The notes: generated by a model from the letters alone, not told the origin. Shown: positions 1 through 9,528, counted from the first letter of the stretch. The stretch is 64,000 nt of DNA from an uncultured Methylococcales bacterium (GCA_903902705.1 CAIUVX010000184.1:1-64000); one strand, 5' to 3'. A program made the numbers and translations.

Positions 1-26
1 AAACCTGCGAGCAACTGTGTTAAAAA

Positions 27-1004
27 TCAAGCAAAACCTGCGAAATCTGGATTCCATTCTGACTGATTTTTAACCATTGAATTCAGTGTTACCAATAGCT
101 TTCTCATGCAGGCGGTGATGGCGACTTTTTCGAGTTTACCGCTGGCAATGAGTCGTTGGTAGAAGGTTTTAATGGGTTTGTTAAAGCGTTTCGCACTGAG
201 TATCGCCATGTATAGAGCGGAACGGATTAACGCCCTCCCGCCGAAGATGGTGCGTTTGCCTGTTTTTTTGCCGCTGTCTTTGCTGTAAGGGGCAACGCCG
301 ACTAACGCGGCGATTTCTTTGTTGGAAACCCTGCCCAGTTCTGGCAGCATGGACACCAGTGTCATGGCGTTGACGATGCCAATGCCGTTGACGGTGAGTA
401 AACGCGCTACTTTTTGTTTCAAGCCATCATCGTTATCAATGTCGGTCTGGATTTTCGCTTCAATAGTACGGATTTCTTCGTCAAGTTGTTTAATGACTCG
501 TTTAATGGAACGCACGGCATCCTTATCGTAAGCGGTGGCTTGATGCTGCTGTTCGATGGCTCTTTGTTCCACTACTTGATGACGGCGTTTGACGAGGGCT
601 TCGATGCGTTGTTTCACCTCTGAGCGTGGCTCGCGCAATTGCATCCGTCCTTTGGCATAAGCCGTTTCAGCATAATAACGAATCATGGTGGCATCGATAC
701 AATCATTTTTCGCATACGCCCCCATCGCGTTGGCAAAATCACGCACCCGTTTGGCGTTGACTACCGCCACTTTGATGTTTTCCGTCAATAAGAAACTGAC
801 TAACGGTTTTTCATAACCACCCGTCGCTTCCATCACAAAGCATAACGACTGTATGGGTCTGTTTTTAAGCAGCTTTTTAAAGGCGGATGCCTCATTTTTA
901 ATCGTCAGCACTTTTTCATTCGCAAACGCAATGTCTAGCTTGTCTTTTGCTACATCGACACCGACCATGATAATTTCTTCGCTATTTTCTGACATGATAT
1001 TCAC
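27..1004 (-). CDS. IS110-family transposase (DEDD/Transposase_20 type)
   Basis: 325 aa; N-terminal VGVDVAKDKLDIAF, 'VMEATGGYEKPLVSFL', 'NAKRVRDFANAMGAYAKNDCIDATMI' and C-terminal 'LLTVNGIGIVNAMTLVSMLPELGRVSNKEIAALVGVAPY' typical of IS110 transposases. Confidence 0.95.
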   Translation of the reverse strand: MNIMSENSEEIIMVGVDVAKDKLDIAFANEKVLTIKNEASAFKKLLKNRPIQSLCFVMEATGGYEKPLVSFLLTENIKVAVVNAKRVRDFANAMGAYAKNDCIDATMIRYYAETAYAKGRMQLREPRSEVKQRIEALVKRRHQVVEQRAIEQQHQATAYDKDAVRSIKRVIKQLDEEIRTIEAKIQTDIDNDDGLKQKVARLLTVNGIGIVNAMTLVSMLPELGRVSNKEIAALVGVAPYSKDSGKKTGKRTIFGGRALIRSALYMAILSAKRFNKPIKTFYQRLIASGKLEKVAITACMRKLLVTLNSMVKNQSEWNPDFAGFA

Positions 1005-1075
1005 CTTTTGTTCTCTTTCTTGTTAAATACGGAATCGCTTTGCGTTCCTCGCAACTGTTCGAGATGTAAAAAGTA

Positions 1076-1143
1076 AGGAAAGGCGACCTGCGCTCGCAGA
1101 CGGTTTTGTCTCTAAACCAAGGTTTTATCGGTCTGCCTTTCCT
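1076..1143 (-). ncRNA. Candidate IS110 bridge/seek RNA core: multi-stem structured non-coding region
   Basis: Outer 9-bp stem aggaaaggc/gcctttcct enclosing hairpins ctgc-gctc-gcag and ggttt-tgtctct-aaacc; lies in the non-coding end upstream of the transposase, where IS110-group guide RNAs are encoded. Confidence 0.4.
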
Positions 1144-1252
1144 CTTTTCTATCAGGTATCCTAACCTAATAAAAAATCATTATGTTACTTTGCGTGTAAC
1201 ATACAAGGTTTTAAAAACCTCGCAGGTTTATCTGTAATCTTGTCTGCGTAAA

Positions 1253-2080
1253 CTAATAGCGTTTTCCAGTAGATAACAAATCATCGATATAATCTTTGGC
1301 AGGATAATGAAAATGCACTGGACCATCTGCCGCACCTTTCATAAACTGCTGCACCCATTCAGACGGTGAGTTATCAATTTGCTCAGGTGTGCCATGATCG
1401 ACCACTTTGCCGTTTGAAATAATATAAATGTAATCGGCAATTTGGGCGGTTTCTTGGACATCATGGGAGACGATAATGCTGGTCAAACCTAAGGCTTCAT
1501 TTAAGGCTTTGATGAGCAACACCAACACACCCATTGAAATTGGGTCTTGTCCTGTAAATGGTTCATCATACAAAATCATGGTTGGATCTAATGCAATCGC
1601 TCTTGCCATCGCTACCCGTCTTGCCATACCGCCTGATAATTCATTAGGCATCAACTGACTCGCACCCCTTAAACCGACTGCTTGTAATTTCATCAATACC
1701 AAAGAGCGAATCATGGATTCAGTCAAATGGGTATGCTCACGCAATGGAAACGCAACATTATCGTAGACGTTCATATCCGTGAGTAACGCGCCACTTTGAA
1801 ACAACATACCCATGCGTTTACGCAGTTCATATAATTCTGCACGGCGCAAACGGTGTACATTTTGACCATCAACCGTGATTGTGCCTTGTTCAGGAAATAA
1901 CTGCCCACCGATGAGTTTTAGTAGCGTGGTTTTACCCGTGCCACTGGGTCCCATGATAGCGGTGATTTTGCCGCGCTGAAAATCCAGAGAAATGTCATCA
2001 AATATTTTATTGTTACCGCGAGCAAAGGTTAAGTTACGAACGGTGACTAAATTGTTTTGAGAGGAATCGCTATTGTCCAT
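1253..2080 (-). CDS. mlaF: ABC transporter ATP-binding protein, MlaF-like (phospholipid trafficking)
   Basis: Walker A GPSGTGKTTLL, signature LSGGMARRVAMARAIALDP, Walker B MILYDEPFTGQDPISMGVL as in MlaF. Confidence 0.85.
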   Translation of the reverse strand: MDNSDSSQNNLVTVRNLTFARGNNKIFDDISLDFQRGKITAIMGPSGTGKTTLLKLIGGQLFPEQGTITVDGQNVHRLRRAELYELRKRMGMLFQSGALLTDMNVYDNVAFPLREHTHLTESMIRSLVLMKLQAVGLRGASQLMPNELSGGMARRVAMARAIALDPTMILYDEPFTGQDPISMGVLVLLIKALNEALGLTSIIVSHDVQETAQIADYIYIISNGKVVDHGTPEQIDNSPSEWVQQFMKGAADGPVHFHYPAKDYIDDLLSTGKRY

Positions 2081-2148
2081 GTTGTGGTTGGCGTATTTAT
2101 TGCAAATCTGAATTGGCTATTTTCTATGACTACTCCCTCACAGTCAAT

Positions 2149-3189
2149 CTATTGTATTAATTCAGTATCATGCTTAAGTTTGGTCAAAATGTCATTAGCG
2201 TGCTTATCCGCACCCGATGGTAGTTGGTCAGATTGATGACCAATCCACGCGGCAATGTCTTGCCATGTGGTTTCTGCTTTCAAATCGCGTAATAATAAAT
2301 GATGACCGTTTGGATAAATCGCTACGGTTTTATTGGTTTTATCGGTAGAGAGAAAGGTTTGTAAAAAGGAGTAAGTCGGCTCTTTAGGAATAATGTCATC
2401 TTTTTCGCCATACAGCATTAAGGTATTTTCATGTAGCGAGCGGGCATTATCAAATGCACTATCCATCAAATCCGTTAGCCCATAAATCGCTTCCACTCGC
2501 GCCCCCTTAATCACCCAAGGATCATGCCATAAAGCGCGAAGCATTTTGATATTATCCGACGGGGTGACTTTTACGACCCCCTCACCTGTTAGCACCATCC
2601 AAGGCACACTGTGTGCTGCTACCCATAACAAGCTGGTTTGATACCACGGCATCGTCTCTCTTGCCCACAATGCAGGTGCAGCAAGAATAATACCATCAAC
2701 AGGCGGCATAGTCGCTTGCCCCATCGCACTAATAATCACCGCACCCCCCATACTTTCACCGAGTAAATACACAGGTATTTTAGGATAACGTTGCTTTAAC
2801 AGGCGCGTCAACACTTGCAAATCATCGATATAGGTTTCTTGACCTGCCCACAAACCACGATTAGGAGATGAACCAAAACCGCGTTGATCATAGGCAAAAC
2901 AAGCAATTCCTAAGTGGCTCAAATACTCGGCGGGCGTAGCAAAGAAAAAGCTATAATCATTAAAACCGTGTAATGCAATGAGTACCGCATTTACCTCCTT
3001 TTTAGGCAGCCAATGACGTAGCGGCAAGCTCGCGCCGTCTTCGGTAATAAAAGCTGACTCGCTGATTTTAGCCGCTTGATTTTTTTCCCCCATCGGATGA
3101 AGCGCGGGCATACAGCCACTGAGAGCAATAAATAGTAGTAATATCGACAATTTCATAGGCTTCAAGCTAGACGTTAAATATGTAATCAT
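2149..3189 (-). CDS. Alpha/beta hydrolase (monoacylglycerol lipase/lysophospholipase-like), probable lipoprotein
   Basis: LIALHGFNDYSFFF, YDQRGFGSSPNRG, nucleophile elbow LLGESMGGAV; N-terminal LFIALSGC lipobox-like. Confidence 0.85.
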   Translation of the reverse strand: MITYLTSSLKPMKLSILLLFIALSGCMPALHPMGEKNQAAKISESAFITEDGASLPLRHWLPKKEVNAVLIALHGFNDYSFFFATPAEYLSHLGIACFAYDQRGFGSSPNRGLWAGQETYIDDLQVLTRLLKQRYPKIPVYLLGESMGGAVIISAMGQATMPPVDGIILAAPALWARETMPWYQTSLLWVAAHSVPWMVLTGEGVVKVTPSDNIKMLRALWHDPWVIKGARVEAIYGLTDLMDSAFDNARSLHENTLMLYGEKDDIIPKEPTYSFLQTFLSTDKTNKTVAIYPNGHHLLLRDLKAETTWQDIAAWIGHQSDQLPSGADKHANDILTKLKHDTELIQ

Positions 3190-3228
3190 ATATGAATACC
3201 CAACTTTTATTAGACTATTTCCTTAACT

Positions 3229-3942
3229 GTGGACAGCGAGAACGTGAAACGAACCCCCTTTTCTATTATCATCCCTGCCCTCAATGAAGCCGCCAGTATT
3301 CAAGGCTGTTTGCTTGCCTTGCAACCGTTGCGTGACCATGCTGAAATTATTGTAGTCGATGGTGGTAGTTGTGATAACACCATCGAATTAGCCGCAGCTT
3401 ACGCGGATAAAATCTTAAGCTCTGATCTAGGACGCGCCAGACAAATGAATCAGGGGGCGAAACAAGCGACAGGCGATATTTTAGTATTTCTACACGCTGA
3501 TACTGAACTGCCTGAGCAAGCTTTATCGCTGATTGAGCAAGTTATCAGCATCGAGCAAGTTTGGGGACGCTTTGACATTCAACTACGCGGCGAATCTGTC
3601 ATGCTTACAATCATCGCCTTTATGATGAATTGGCGTTCACGTTTAACGGGTATTGCGACAGGCGACCAAGTTTTATTTGTTCGTAAAACCGCTTTTACTG
3701 CCGTTGGTGGTTATCCTGACATCAGCTTGATGGAAGATATTGCCTTAAGCGGTGCATTAAAAAAAATCAGCTCACCCGTGTGTTTAACCGCCAAAGTCAA
3801 AAGCTCAGCGAGACGCTGGCAACAATACGGCATTTATAAAACAATATTATTGATGTGGAGTTTACGGTTAAGATACTGGTTGGGTGCAGACCCCCATTAT
3901 TTGGCTGAACTTTACCGCACAGGTTTATTATGGAAACGTTAA
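3229..3942 (+). CDS. TIGR04283-like family 2 glycosyltransferase
   Basis: FSIIIPALNEAASIQGCLLAL...IIVVDGGSCDNT...GRARQMNQGAKQATGDILVFLHADT...GGYPDISLMEDI. Confidence 0.85.
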   Translation: MDSENVKRTPFSIIIPALNEAASIQGCLLALQPLRDHAEIIVVDGGSCDNTIELAAAYADKILSSDLGRARQMNQGAKQATGDILVFLHADTELPEQALSLIEQVISIEQVWGRFDIQLRGESVMLTIIAFMMNWRSRLTGIATGDQVLFVRKTAFTAVGGYPDISLMEDIALSGALKKISSPVCLTAKVKSSARRWQQYGIYKTILLMWSLRLRYWLGADPHYLAELYRTGLLWKR

Positions 3943-4721
3943 TTCGCTTAAGCGTCGCGCTGGGTATTTTTGCTTTGATGATTAGCTGGGAAATACTTAG
4001 CCCGCGTAGAAATCAGCCACCCGACCGCAAACACCGATGGACGATTAATTTAGGTTTAGCGGCATTTAATATGCTCATTGTACGCGCTACTGTTGGTGGC
4101 TTAGCTTATCTTAGTGCGCTTTATGCGGGTACTCATGGAATCGGTTTATTAAATCTAGTCGCCGTACCGACAGGGTTAGCAATTATAGCCACCTTGTTAT
4201 TTTTGGATTTTGCGATTTATTGCCAACACATTATCGCCCATCGTTGGGCATGGTTATGGAGGTTACATCAAGTGCATCATACGGACGTGGCTTTTGATGC
4301 CAGTACCGCTGTGCGTTTTCATCCTCTGGAAATCATTATTTCTCTGTTGTATAAAGTGCTATGTATTTATTTGCTTGGCGCGAATCCAACAGCAGTGTTT
4401 ATCTTTGAAATTATACTCAATGGCGCGGCAACCTTTAATCACGCTAATGTCAATCTTCCTACCGCGCTGGATAAAATCATTCGCACGGTGTTAGTCACGC
4501 CTGATATGCACCGTATTCATCATTCCACTGACCCCAAAGAATTTAATAGCAATTATGGCTTTTGTTTGTCTTGCTGGGATCGGTGGTGTCGAACCTACAC
4601 AGCCGAACCCAAACAGCCACAAACTATCATGGATATTGGTTTAAAACCTTACCGTGAGCCGCAGGCATTGAGTTTTATCGCGCTATTATTATTGCCGTTT
4701 AAAGCCCCTCGCCGTTTGTAA
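3930..4721 (+). CDS. Sterol desaturase/fatty acid hydroxylase superfamily protein
   Basis: Histidine boxes HIIAHR, HQVHHTD, HRIHHS; multiple TM segments. Confidence 0.88.
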   Translation: METLIRLSVALGIFALMISWEILSPRRNQPPDRKHRWTINLGLAAFNMLIVRATVGGLAYLSALYAGTHGIGLLNLVAVPTGLAIIATLLFLDFAIYCQHIIAHRWAWLWRLHQVHHTDVAFDASTAVRFHPLEIIISLLYKVLCIYLLGANPTAVFIFEIILNGAATFNHANVNLPTALDKIIRTVLVTPDMHRIHHSTDPKEFNSNYGFCLSCWDRWCRTYTAEPKQPQTIMDIGLKPYREPQALSFIALLLLPFKAPRRL

Positions 4722-5344
4722 TGGACTATTTATATCCTGATGCAGTGCTGTTGATTTTTTGCAAAGCCCCGATTGCTGGACAAGTGAAAACTCGTTTAAT
4801 CCCAACATTGACGGCTGAACAAGCGATGCAGCTACACAGTGAACTTAGCCTAAGTACACTACAACGAGCAACCCAACAACCATTATGCGCAGTGCAATTG
4901 TGGTGTACACCTACCACAGACCATGACTTTTTTATCAGTGCTGCGCACAACTATGGTCTCACCCGACAGTTGCAACAAGGTAGCGATTTGGGTGAACGAA
5001 TGAATCACGCGCTGTGTACAGCACTCAAGTCTTACCAACGAGCCGCGTTAATTGGTTGTGACTGCCCCTCATTAACTAGCCAAGATTTAGCCGATGCTAT
5101 TGGCGCGTTAAATGACAAAACCACCTCCGTATTCGCCCCCGCAGAAGATGGTGGTTATGTGCTAATAGGCTTGAATCGTCCACAACCTGAACTATTCACT
5201 AATATACCTTGGGGTAGTGAACAAGTAATGGCAGAAACCCGCGCTCGTTGTCAGCAACTGGGCATTATTTATCATGAGTTAGCTCTGCAATGGGATGTCG
5301 ATACGGATGAGGATTTAACGCGATATAGAAAGCTAAATCTATAA
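4721..5344 (+). CDS. TIGR04282-like (DUF2064) glycosyltransferase
   Basis: LLIFCKAPIAGQVKTRLIPTLTAEQA...IGCDCPSLTSQDLADAI...VFAPAEDGGYVLIGL. Confidence 0.88.
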   Translation: MDYLYPDAVLLIFCKAPIAGQVKTRLIPTLTAEQAMQLHSELSLSTLQRATQQPLCAVQLWCTPTTDHDFFISAAHNYGLTRQLQQGSDLGERMNHALCTALKSYQRAALIGCDCPSLTSQDLADAIGALNDKTTSVFAPAEDGGYVLIGLNRPQPELFTNIPWGSEQVMAETRARCQQLGIIYHELALQWDVDTDEDLTRYRKLNL

Positions 5345-5446
5345 AAATTAACAGACAGCAAAAAAACCGCCTTTAGTTTTAATTGGCGTTTATAGAGAGG
5401 GTTATGACTCAAATTCAAGCGATGTTCCGTAGTGTTCCATAAAATA

Positions 5447-5474
5447 TTGACAAATTTATTTTTGCCAATATAAT
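5447..5474 (+). promoter_or_regulatory. Near-consensus sigma70 promoter upstream of the GTPase-like gene
   Basis: -35 TTGACA (5447-5452), 16-nt spacer, -10 TATAAT (5469-5474). Confidence 0.7.
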
Positions 5475-5513
5475 CTAGCCATACTTTGGCACATCAATAA
5501 AAGAGAGGATAAC

Positions 5514-7742
5514 ATGGCTACATATACCGCTACTGCTAAACGCAATCAAGGTCGTCAATCGTTTGTTATAGAATTTCGCCATCCATTAATAACCGATAAC
5601 AATGGAAAAAAGGGACGCAAAGTTAGAAAAGGACTTGGAACAACAGATGAACAAGAAGCAAAAGAATTAGAAAATCAACTGAATCAACTTTTACAAGAAG
5701 AATCTTGGCACTCAATCGCGGCAGAAAGTCGTGCTAAAGAAAAGTTTGACGGTAGAATTGTCGAAATTTTCTATCGTGATATTTCTCCTTCTTCTGATAT
5801 ACCTCAAGAGTTACGAGAAAAGTATTTGCCTTTACCTACAGATAATCACAAGTCCATTTTATTAATGGGTGTATCTGGGGCAGGAAAAACAACTTTACTT
5901 CGTAAATTGATGGGAACAGATTCTAAAAAAGAGAGTTTTCCTGCAACCTCAGTTAATCGTACAACAACTTGTGAAACAGAAATAATTACAAGCACTAACT
6001 CTGAATATCAAGCAGTTGTCACATTTTTAAGTGAACATGAAACCCGCTTTGAAATTGAGCAAGCATTATTAAATGCCGCAGAACGTGCTATAGACAGCGA
6101 TGATGAAAAACGTATTGCCCAAGAATTACTCGAAAGTAAAGATATGCGCTTTCGTTTAAAGTATTTGCTGGGCGATTGGCTTATTAATGAAATCGAAGAG
6201 GAAGAAGATTTATTTTCTGATGATGAACAACAAGAAACCTTATCTGATGAAGATGATGAGGTTAGTGAGTCAGATAGTGAGACCTACTTTCAATTTTTAC
6301 AATCTATTGTTGGACGAATCAAAGAGCTATCTGCACAACAACGTCAAAAAGCAGAACAAGATTATTATCCTTTAAAGGATTGTTCCAGCAATGAACGCGA
6401 AGATTTACTAGAGTATATTTTAAGTGATGTTGAACAATCAAAAGAGTTTGCAGATATTGCTGATGATGTTTTAGAAGAAATTAAGGGAAAATTTCAATTA
6501 ATAAAAAATGGAGGTTTTGAGAAAAACACCACAGGATGGATTCGTGCTTGGCATTGTTCAATGCAAGATAGACAAGATTTTATTGTAGCTGTCAAACAAT
6601 TTTCTGGGATTCATTATAAATTTTGGGGACGGTTAATTACACCATTAGTTAATGGTATTCGTGTTCAAGGTGCATTCTTTCCTGAGTTTGTAAATGAAAA
6701 ATCCCAGTTCATTTTAATTGACACGGAAGGTTTAGGACACAAAGCGGGTACACAGGATTCAATTCCCGAACAATTAACAAAACGTTTTGTTGAAGTAGAT
6801 TCTATTTTGTTGGTTGATGATGCTGCTAAAGCAATGATGTCTTCAGAAAAAGCTCTCGAAGCAATTGCATCTTGTGGACAAACGCAAAAATTATGTGTTG
6901 CCTTTACCCACATGGATAATGTGAAAGGTGATAATCTTAAGTCTGTCACATCCAAAAAAGAACATATTTTTAATGGATTGAGAAATGTTCTTGAAGTTAA
7001 AGTTTCCAAGAGCATAGGACATGAAGTAGCTCATGCTATGCGTGAACATTTAGAGGCTAATACTTTCTACTTAGGATTTTTAAATCGTGGAGAAGAAAAT
7101 AAATTACAAGATAAGAAAGGCGATTTACCCAAGCTCTATAAAAAACTTGGCTTTTCTGTACCAAAAAACGCTGAAAAACGCTTAGATAGAGAACTAAATA
7201 CTAAGGAGCTTGAACTTGCCATACAAGCGGCAACGCAAGAGTTTAGATATAAGTGGCGGTCATTGTTAGGCATTTATGGGCTTCCGCGAGCAACTGCACC
7301 TAATCCTTTGCATTGGGCAACCGTCAAAGCTCTAACTCGTCGTTATGCTGAAAACTGGGGAGTAAATGGTCTTAATTCAAGTCCTATTGATGATGCTTGT
7401 ACCAGTTTGCGTAATGGACTTTCGCGTTTTCTGGAAGATGCTTTGATTGTGGAGGATATTGAAGAAAAAAATATTCTGGCTAATCAGATAAGAGCAAAAT
7501 TTAATCCCGAAATCACAAAATTAATTATCAAACGGTTGCTTATAGATGCTCAACCACAATGGCGAATCGCTTATAACTATAGTGGACGTGGTAGCACGCA
7601 TCCAAGAAAAATGGAGATAGAAGGAATTTATGACAAGCAAATTCCAATTCCTCAATATCCAAAGAGCAAGGAAGCAAAAGACTTGATTGGTGACATTGAA
7701 GATATTTTAAAGAAAATTACCGATAGCTTTGCAGAGGGGTAA
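5514..7742 (+). CDS. Large P-loop GTPase-like protein with an integrase arm-like N-terminus
   Basis: 742 aa; G1/Walker A LLMGVSGAGKTTLLRKLMG, DTEGLG (G3-like), FTHMD (G4-like); N-terminal MATYTATAKRNQGRQSFVIEFRHP...RKVRKGLGTTDEQEAKELENQLNQLL resembles tyrosine-recombinase arm-binding domains; very acidic internal stretch. Confidence 0.65.
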   Translation: MATYTATAKRNQGRQSFVIEFRHPLITDNNGKKGRKVRKGLGTTDEQEAKELENQLNQLLQEESWHSIAAESRAKEKFDGRIVEIFYRDISPSSDIPQELREKYLPLPTDNHKSILLMGVSGAGKTTLLRKLMGTDSKKESFPATSVNRTTTCETEIITSTNSEYQAVVTFLSEHETRFEIEQALLNAAERAIDSDDEKRIAQELLESKDMRFRLKYLLGDWLINEIEEEEDLFSDDEQQETLSDEDDEVSESDSETYFQFLQSIVGRIKELSAQQRQKAEQDYYPLKDCSSNEREDLLEYILSDVEQSKEFADIADDVLEEIKGKFQLIKNGGFEKNTTGWIRAWHCSMQDRQDFIVAVKQFSGIHYKFWGRLITPLVNGIRVQGAFFPEFVNEKSQFILIDTEGLGHKAGTQDSIPEQLTKRFVEVDSILLVDDAAKAMMSSEKALEAIASCGQTQKLCVAFTHMDNVKGDNLKSVTSKKEHIFNGLRNVLEVKVSKSIGHEVAHAMREHLEANTFYLGFLNRGEENKLQDKKGDLPKLYKKLGFSVPKNAEKRLDRELNTKELELAIQAATQEFRYKWRSLLGIYGLPRATAPNPLHWATVKALTRRYAENWGVNGLNSSPIDDACTSLRNGLSRFLEDALIVEDIEEKNILANQIRAKFNPEITKLIIKRLLIDAQPQWRIAYNYSGRGSTHPRKMEIEGIYDKQIPIPQYPKSKEAKDLIGDIEDILKKITDSFAEG

Positions 7743-7848
7743 CAAAACTTAGAATAAGTCGCCCAGAAGCGCAACGGAGTATGCACCCTGTCGCACTATT
7801 TTGAGCGAAACATCGTGCTGGTCGTTATGACCGAATTCAAACATTAGA

Positions 7849-7868
7849 GGCGGGTTGAATAACCCGCC
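7849..7868. terminator. Hairpin between convergent genes, likely bidirectional terminator
   Basis: ggcgggtt-gaat-aacccgcc followed by cctttct. Confidence 0.6.
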
Positions 7869-7936
7869 CCTTTCTGGATAATCTTGTAAACTTTTAGGAC
7901 GGAGTGAATACGCCAGCCGATTTAGCGAGGTATCAC

Positions 7937-9040
7937 CTAACCAACCAAGCCTGTTAATGTTGTCACAAAATCGAGAATCTCAGCCTCAGTATTGCTGATA
8001 CCTAAGCTAACACGCACGGCTGTTTTCGCTTGTTCAGGGGAAATACCCATTGCCAATAACACATGACTGGGTGCGTTGCCGCCACTGGCACAGGCAGAAC
8101 CACTGGCAACGGCGATGCCTTTTTGATCTAGCTGCATCACTAGCATTTCACCATCAATACCTTCAATGCCAAATAATACTGTATTGGGTAGTCTGAGTGC
8201 TGCTTCGGCAAAAATAGTGAGTTTGGGAATGCTGGTTAAGCGTTGTTCTAGTAGAATTCTAAGCGAAGAGTGGTGTTTACTGCGTTGTGTTAGTTCGTTG
8301 TTAGTCAATTCGGCAGCTGTGCCAAAAGCAACAATGGCAGCGACATTTTCCGTCCCTGAACGTCGATTTTGTTCTTGTCCTCCGCCATATATGAGTGGAT
8401 TTATTGTAATATCTCTACCTACAACCAATGCGCCACAGCCTTTTGCACCATAAATTTTATGACTGGATAAGCTCATTAAATCGACATTTAACGCGTCAAA
8501 TTGCACGGGGATTTTACCCAACGCTTGCACGGCATCGGTATGTATTAGGATGTTATTGGCTTTTAACTGCTCGGCATAACAGGCGATGTTTTGAATAACG
8601 CCTGTTTCATTATTCGCCAGCATCATTGAAACCAGCTGCGGGTGTTGTTCAATGACTTGGTTAATCGCATTTTGAGTGATGGAGCCAGTGCTATCCACAT
8701 CCATGATAATTAATTCATGACCCTGATTTTTTAAATGCAGGGCTGATTCTATGATGGAGGGGTGTTCAATAGCAGAAATGGCGAATTTAGCGGCGGGGTT
8801 CACTATGGCTAATGCCAGATTATTTGCTTCCGTACCACCGCTAGTAAAAATAATTTGTGTTGCCGACACCCCAATCAATGCAGCGACTTGTTCACGCGCC
8901 GCATCGATTGCACTGCGAACCAATCTTCCATGACGGTATAAGCTGGAAGGATTGCCATAATAGCGGTTCAAAAAAGGCAACATTGCCGCCAACACCCGCT
9001 CATCTAACGGGGTGGTGGCATTGTGATCAAAATAGATCAT
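7937..9040 (-). CDS. Cysteine desulfurase (NifS/IscS-like)
   Basis: MIYFDHNATTPLDERV, SGGTEANNLAL, HTDAVQALGKIPV, SLSSHKIYGAKGCGALVV (PLP Lys), SGSACASG. Confidence 0.95.
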   Translation of the reverse strand: MIYFDHNATTPLDERVLAAMLPFLNRYYGNPSSLYRHGRLVRSAIDAAREQVAALIGVSATQIIFTSGGTEANNLALAIVNPAAKFAISAIEHPSIIESALHLKNQGHELIIMDVDSTGSITQNAINQVIEQHPQLVSMMLANNETGVIQNIACYAEQLKANNILIHTDAVQALGKIPVQFDALNVDLMSLSSHKIYGAKGCGALVVGRDITINPLIYGGGQEQNRRSGTENVAAIVAFGTAAELTNNELTQRSKHHSSLRILLEQRLTSIPKLTIFAEAALRLPNTVLFGIEGIDGEMLVMQLDQKGIAVASGSACASGGNAPSHVLLAMGISPEQAKTAVRVSLGISNTEAEILDFVTTLTGLVG

Positions 9041-9528
9041 TGTCTTTCGTTCATTAATTCCGCGTAGTTACGAACTTCAACGACTTGTTGCGCTTCTTGA
9101 TCTTGCATTTCAGCAATTTTCTGCACGTTATTTTTGATTAAAAGATCAGCGAGAGTAATCTTCTCCAAATAAACTTTGATATGCTCGCCTAATTCCATCC
9201 ACAAATCGTGTGTTAAACACGCATGATGTTTTTGACAATTAGCATCACCACCACATTTAGTGGCATCAATTCGTTCCCCAACTGCGGCGACAATATCAGC
9301 AATGCTAATATCACTGGGGTTGCTGCACAGACTATAACCACCACCAGGCCCGCGTACCCCTTTAACTAAGTTAGCGCGACGCAAACGAGCAAATAATTGC
9401 TCTAAATACGATAAAGAAATCGTTTGCCTAGCGGCTATGTCGATTAAGGTCACTGGTTTTAATTGGCTATGAAAAGCCAAATCAAGCATTGCCGTCACTG
9501 CATAACGACCTTTAGATGTTAAGCGCAT
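9037..9528 (-). CDS. iscR: Rrf2-family transcriptional regulator, IscR-like (start at the internal MRLTSKGRYA)
   Basis: MRLTSKGRYAVTAMLDLA, SLSYLEQLFARLRRANLVKGVRGPGGGYSL, three-cysteine region CGGDANCQKHHAC. Confidence 0.92.
   Translation of the reverse strand: MRLTSKGRYAVTAMLDLAFHSQLKPVTLIDIAARQTISLSYLEQLFARLRRANLVKGVRGPGGGYSLCSNPSDISIADIVAAVGERIDATKCGGDANCQKHHACLTHDLWMELGEHIKVYLEKITLADLLIKNNVQKIAEMQDQEAQQVVEVRNYAELMNERQ

Larger units (their letters stand above)
1..1229 (-). mobile_element. IS110-family insertion element (approximate bounds; left end may extend outside the window)
   Basis: Transposase ORF with a ~225-nt structured non-coding region upstream of its start; 11-bp inverted sequences aaacctgcgag (1-11) and ctcgcaggttt (1219-1229) flank it. 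Confidence 0.6.

Noticed and set aside
319-623. Plus-strand ORFs antisense to the IS110 transposase
   Set aside because: Fully inside a strongly supported transposase gene on the other strand
3229-5344. Arsenosugar biosynthesis as a firm functional call for the 3229-5344 genes
   Set aside because: Family names only; no arsM or radical-SAM arsenosugar gene is visible in the window
27-5344. Prophage or integrative element at the left edge
   Set aside because: Only an IS110 and housekeeping-like genes; no phage structural, integrase or att evidence
6665-7015. 116-aa antisense ORF in the GTPase gene
   Set aside because: Overlaps conserved DTEGLG/THMD coding sequence; no domain signal
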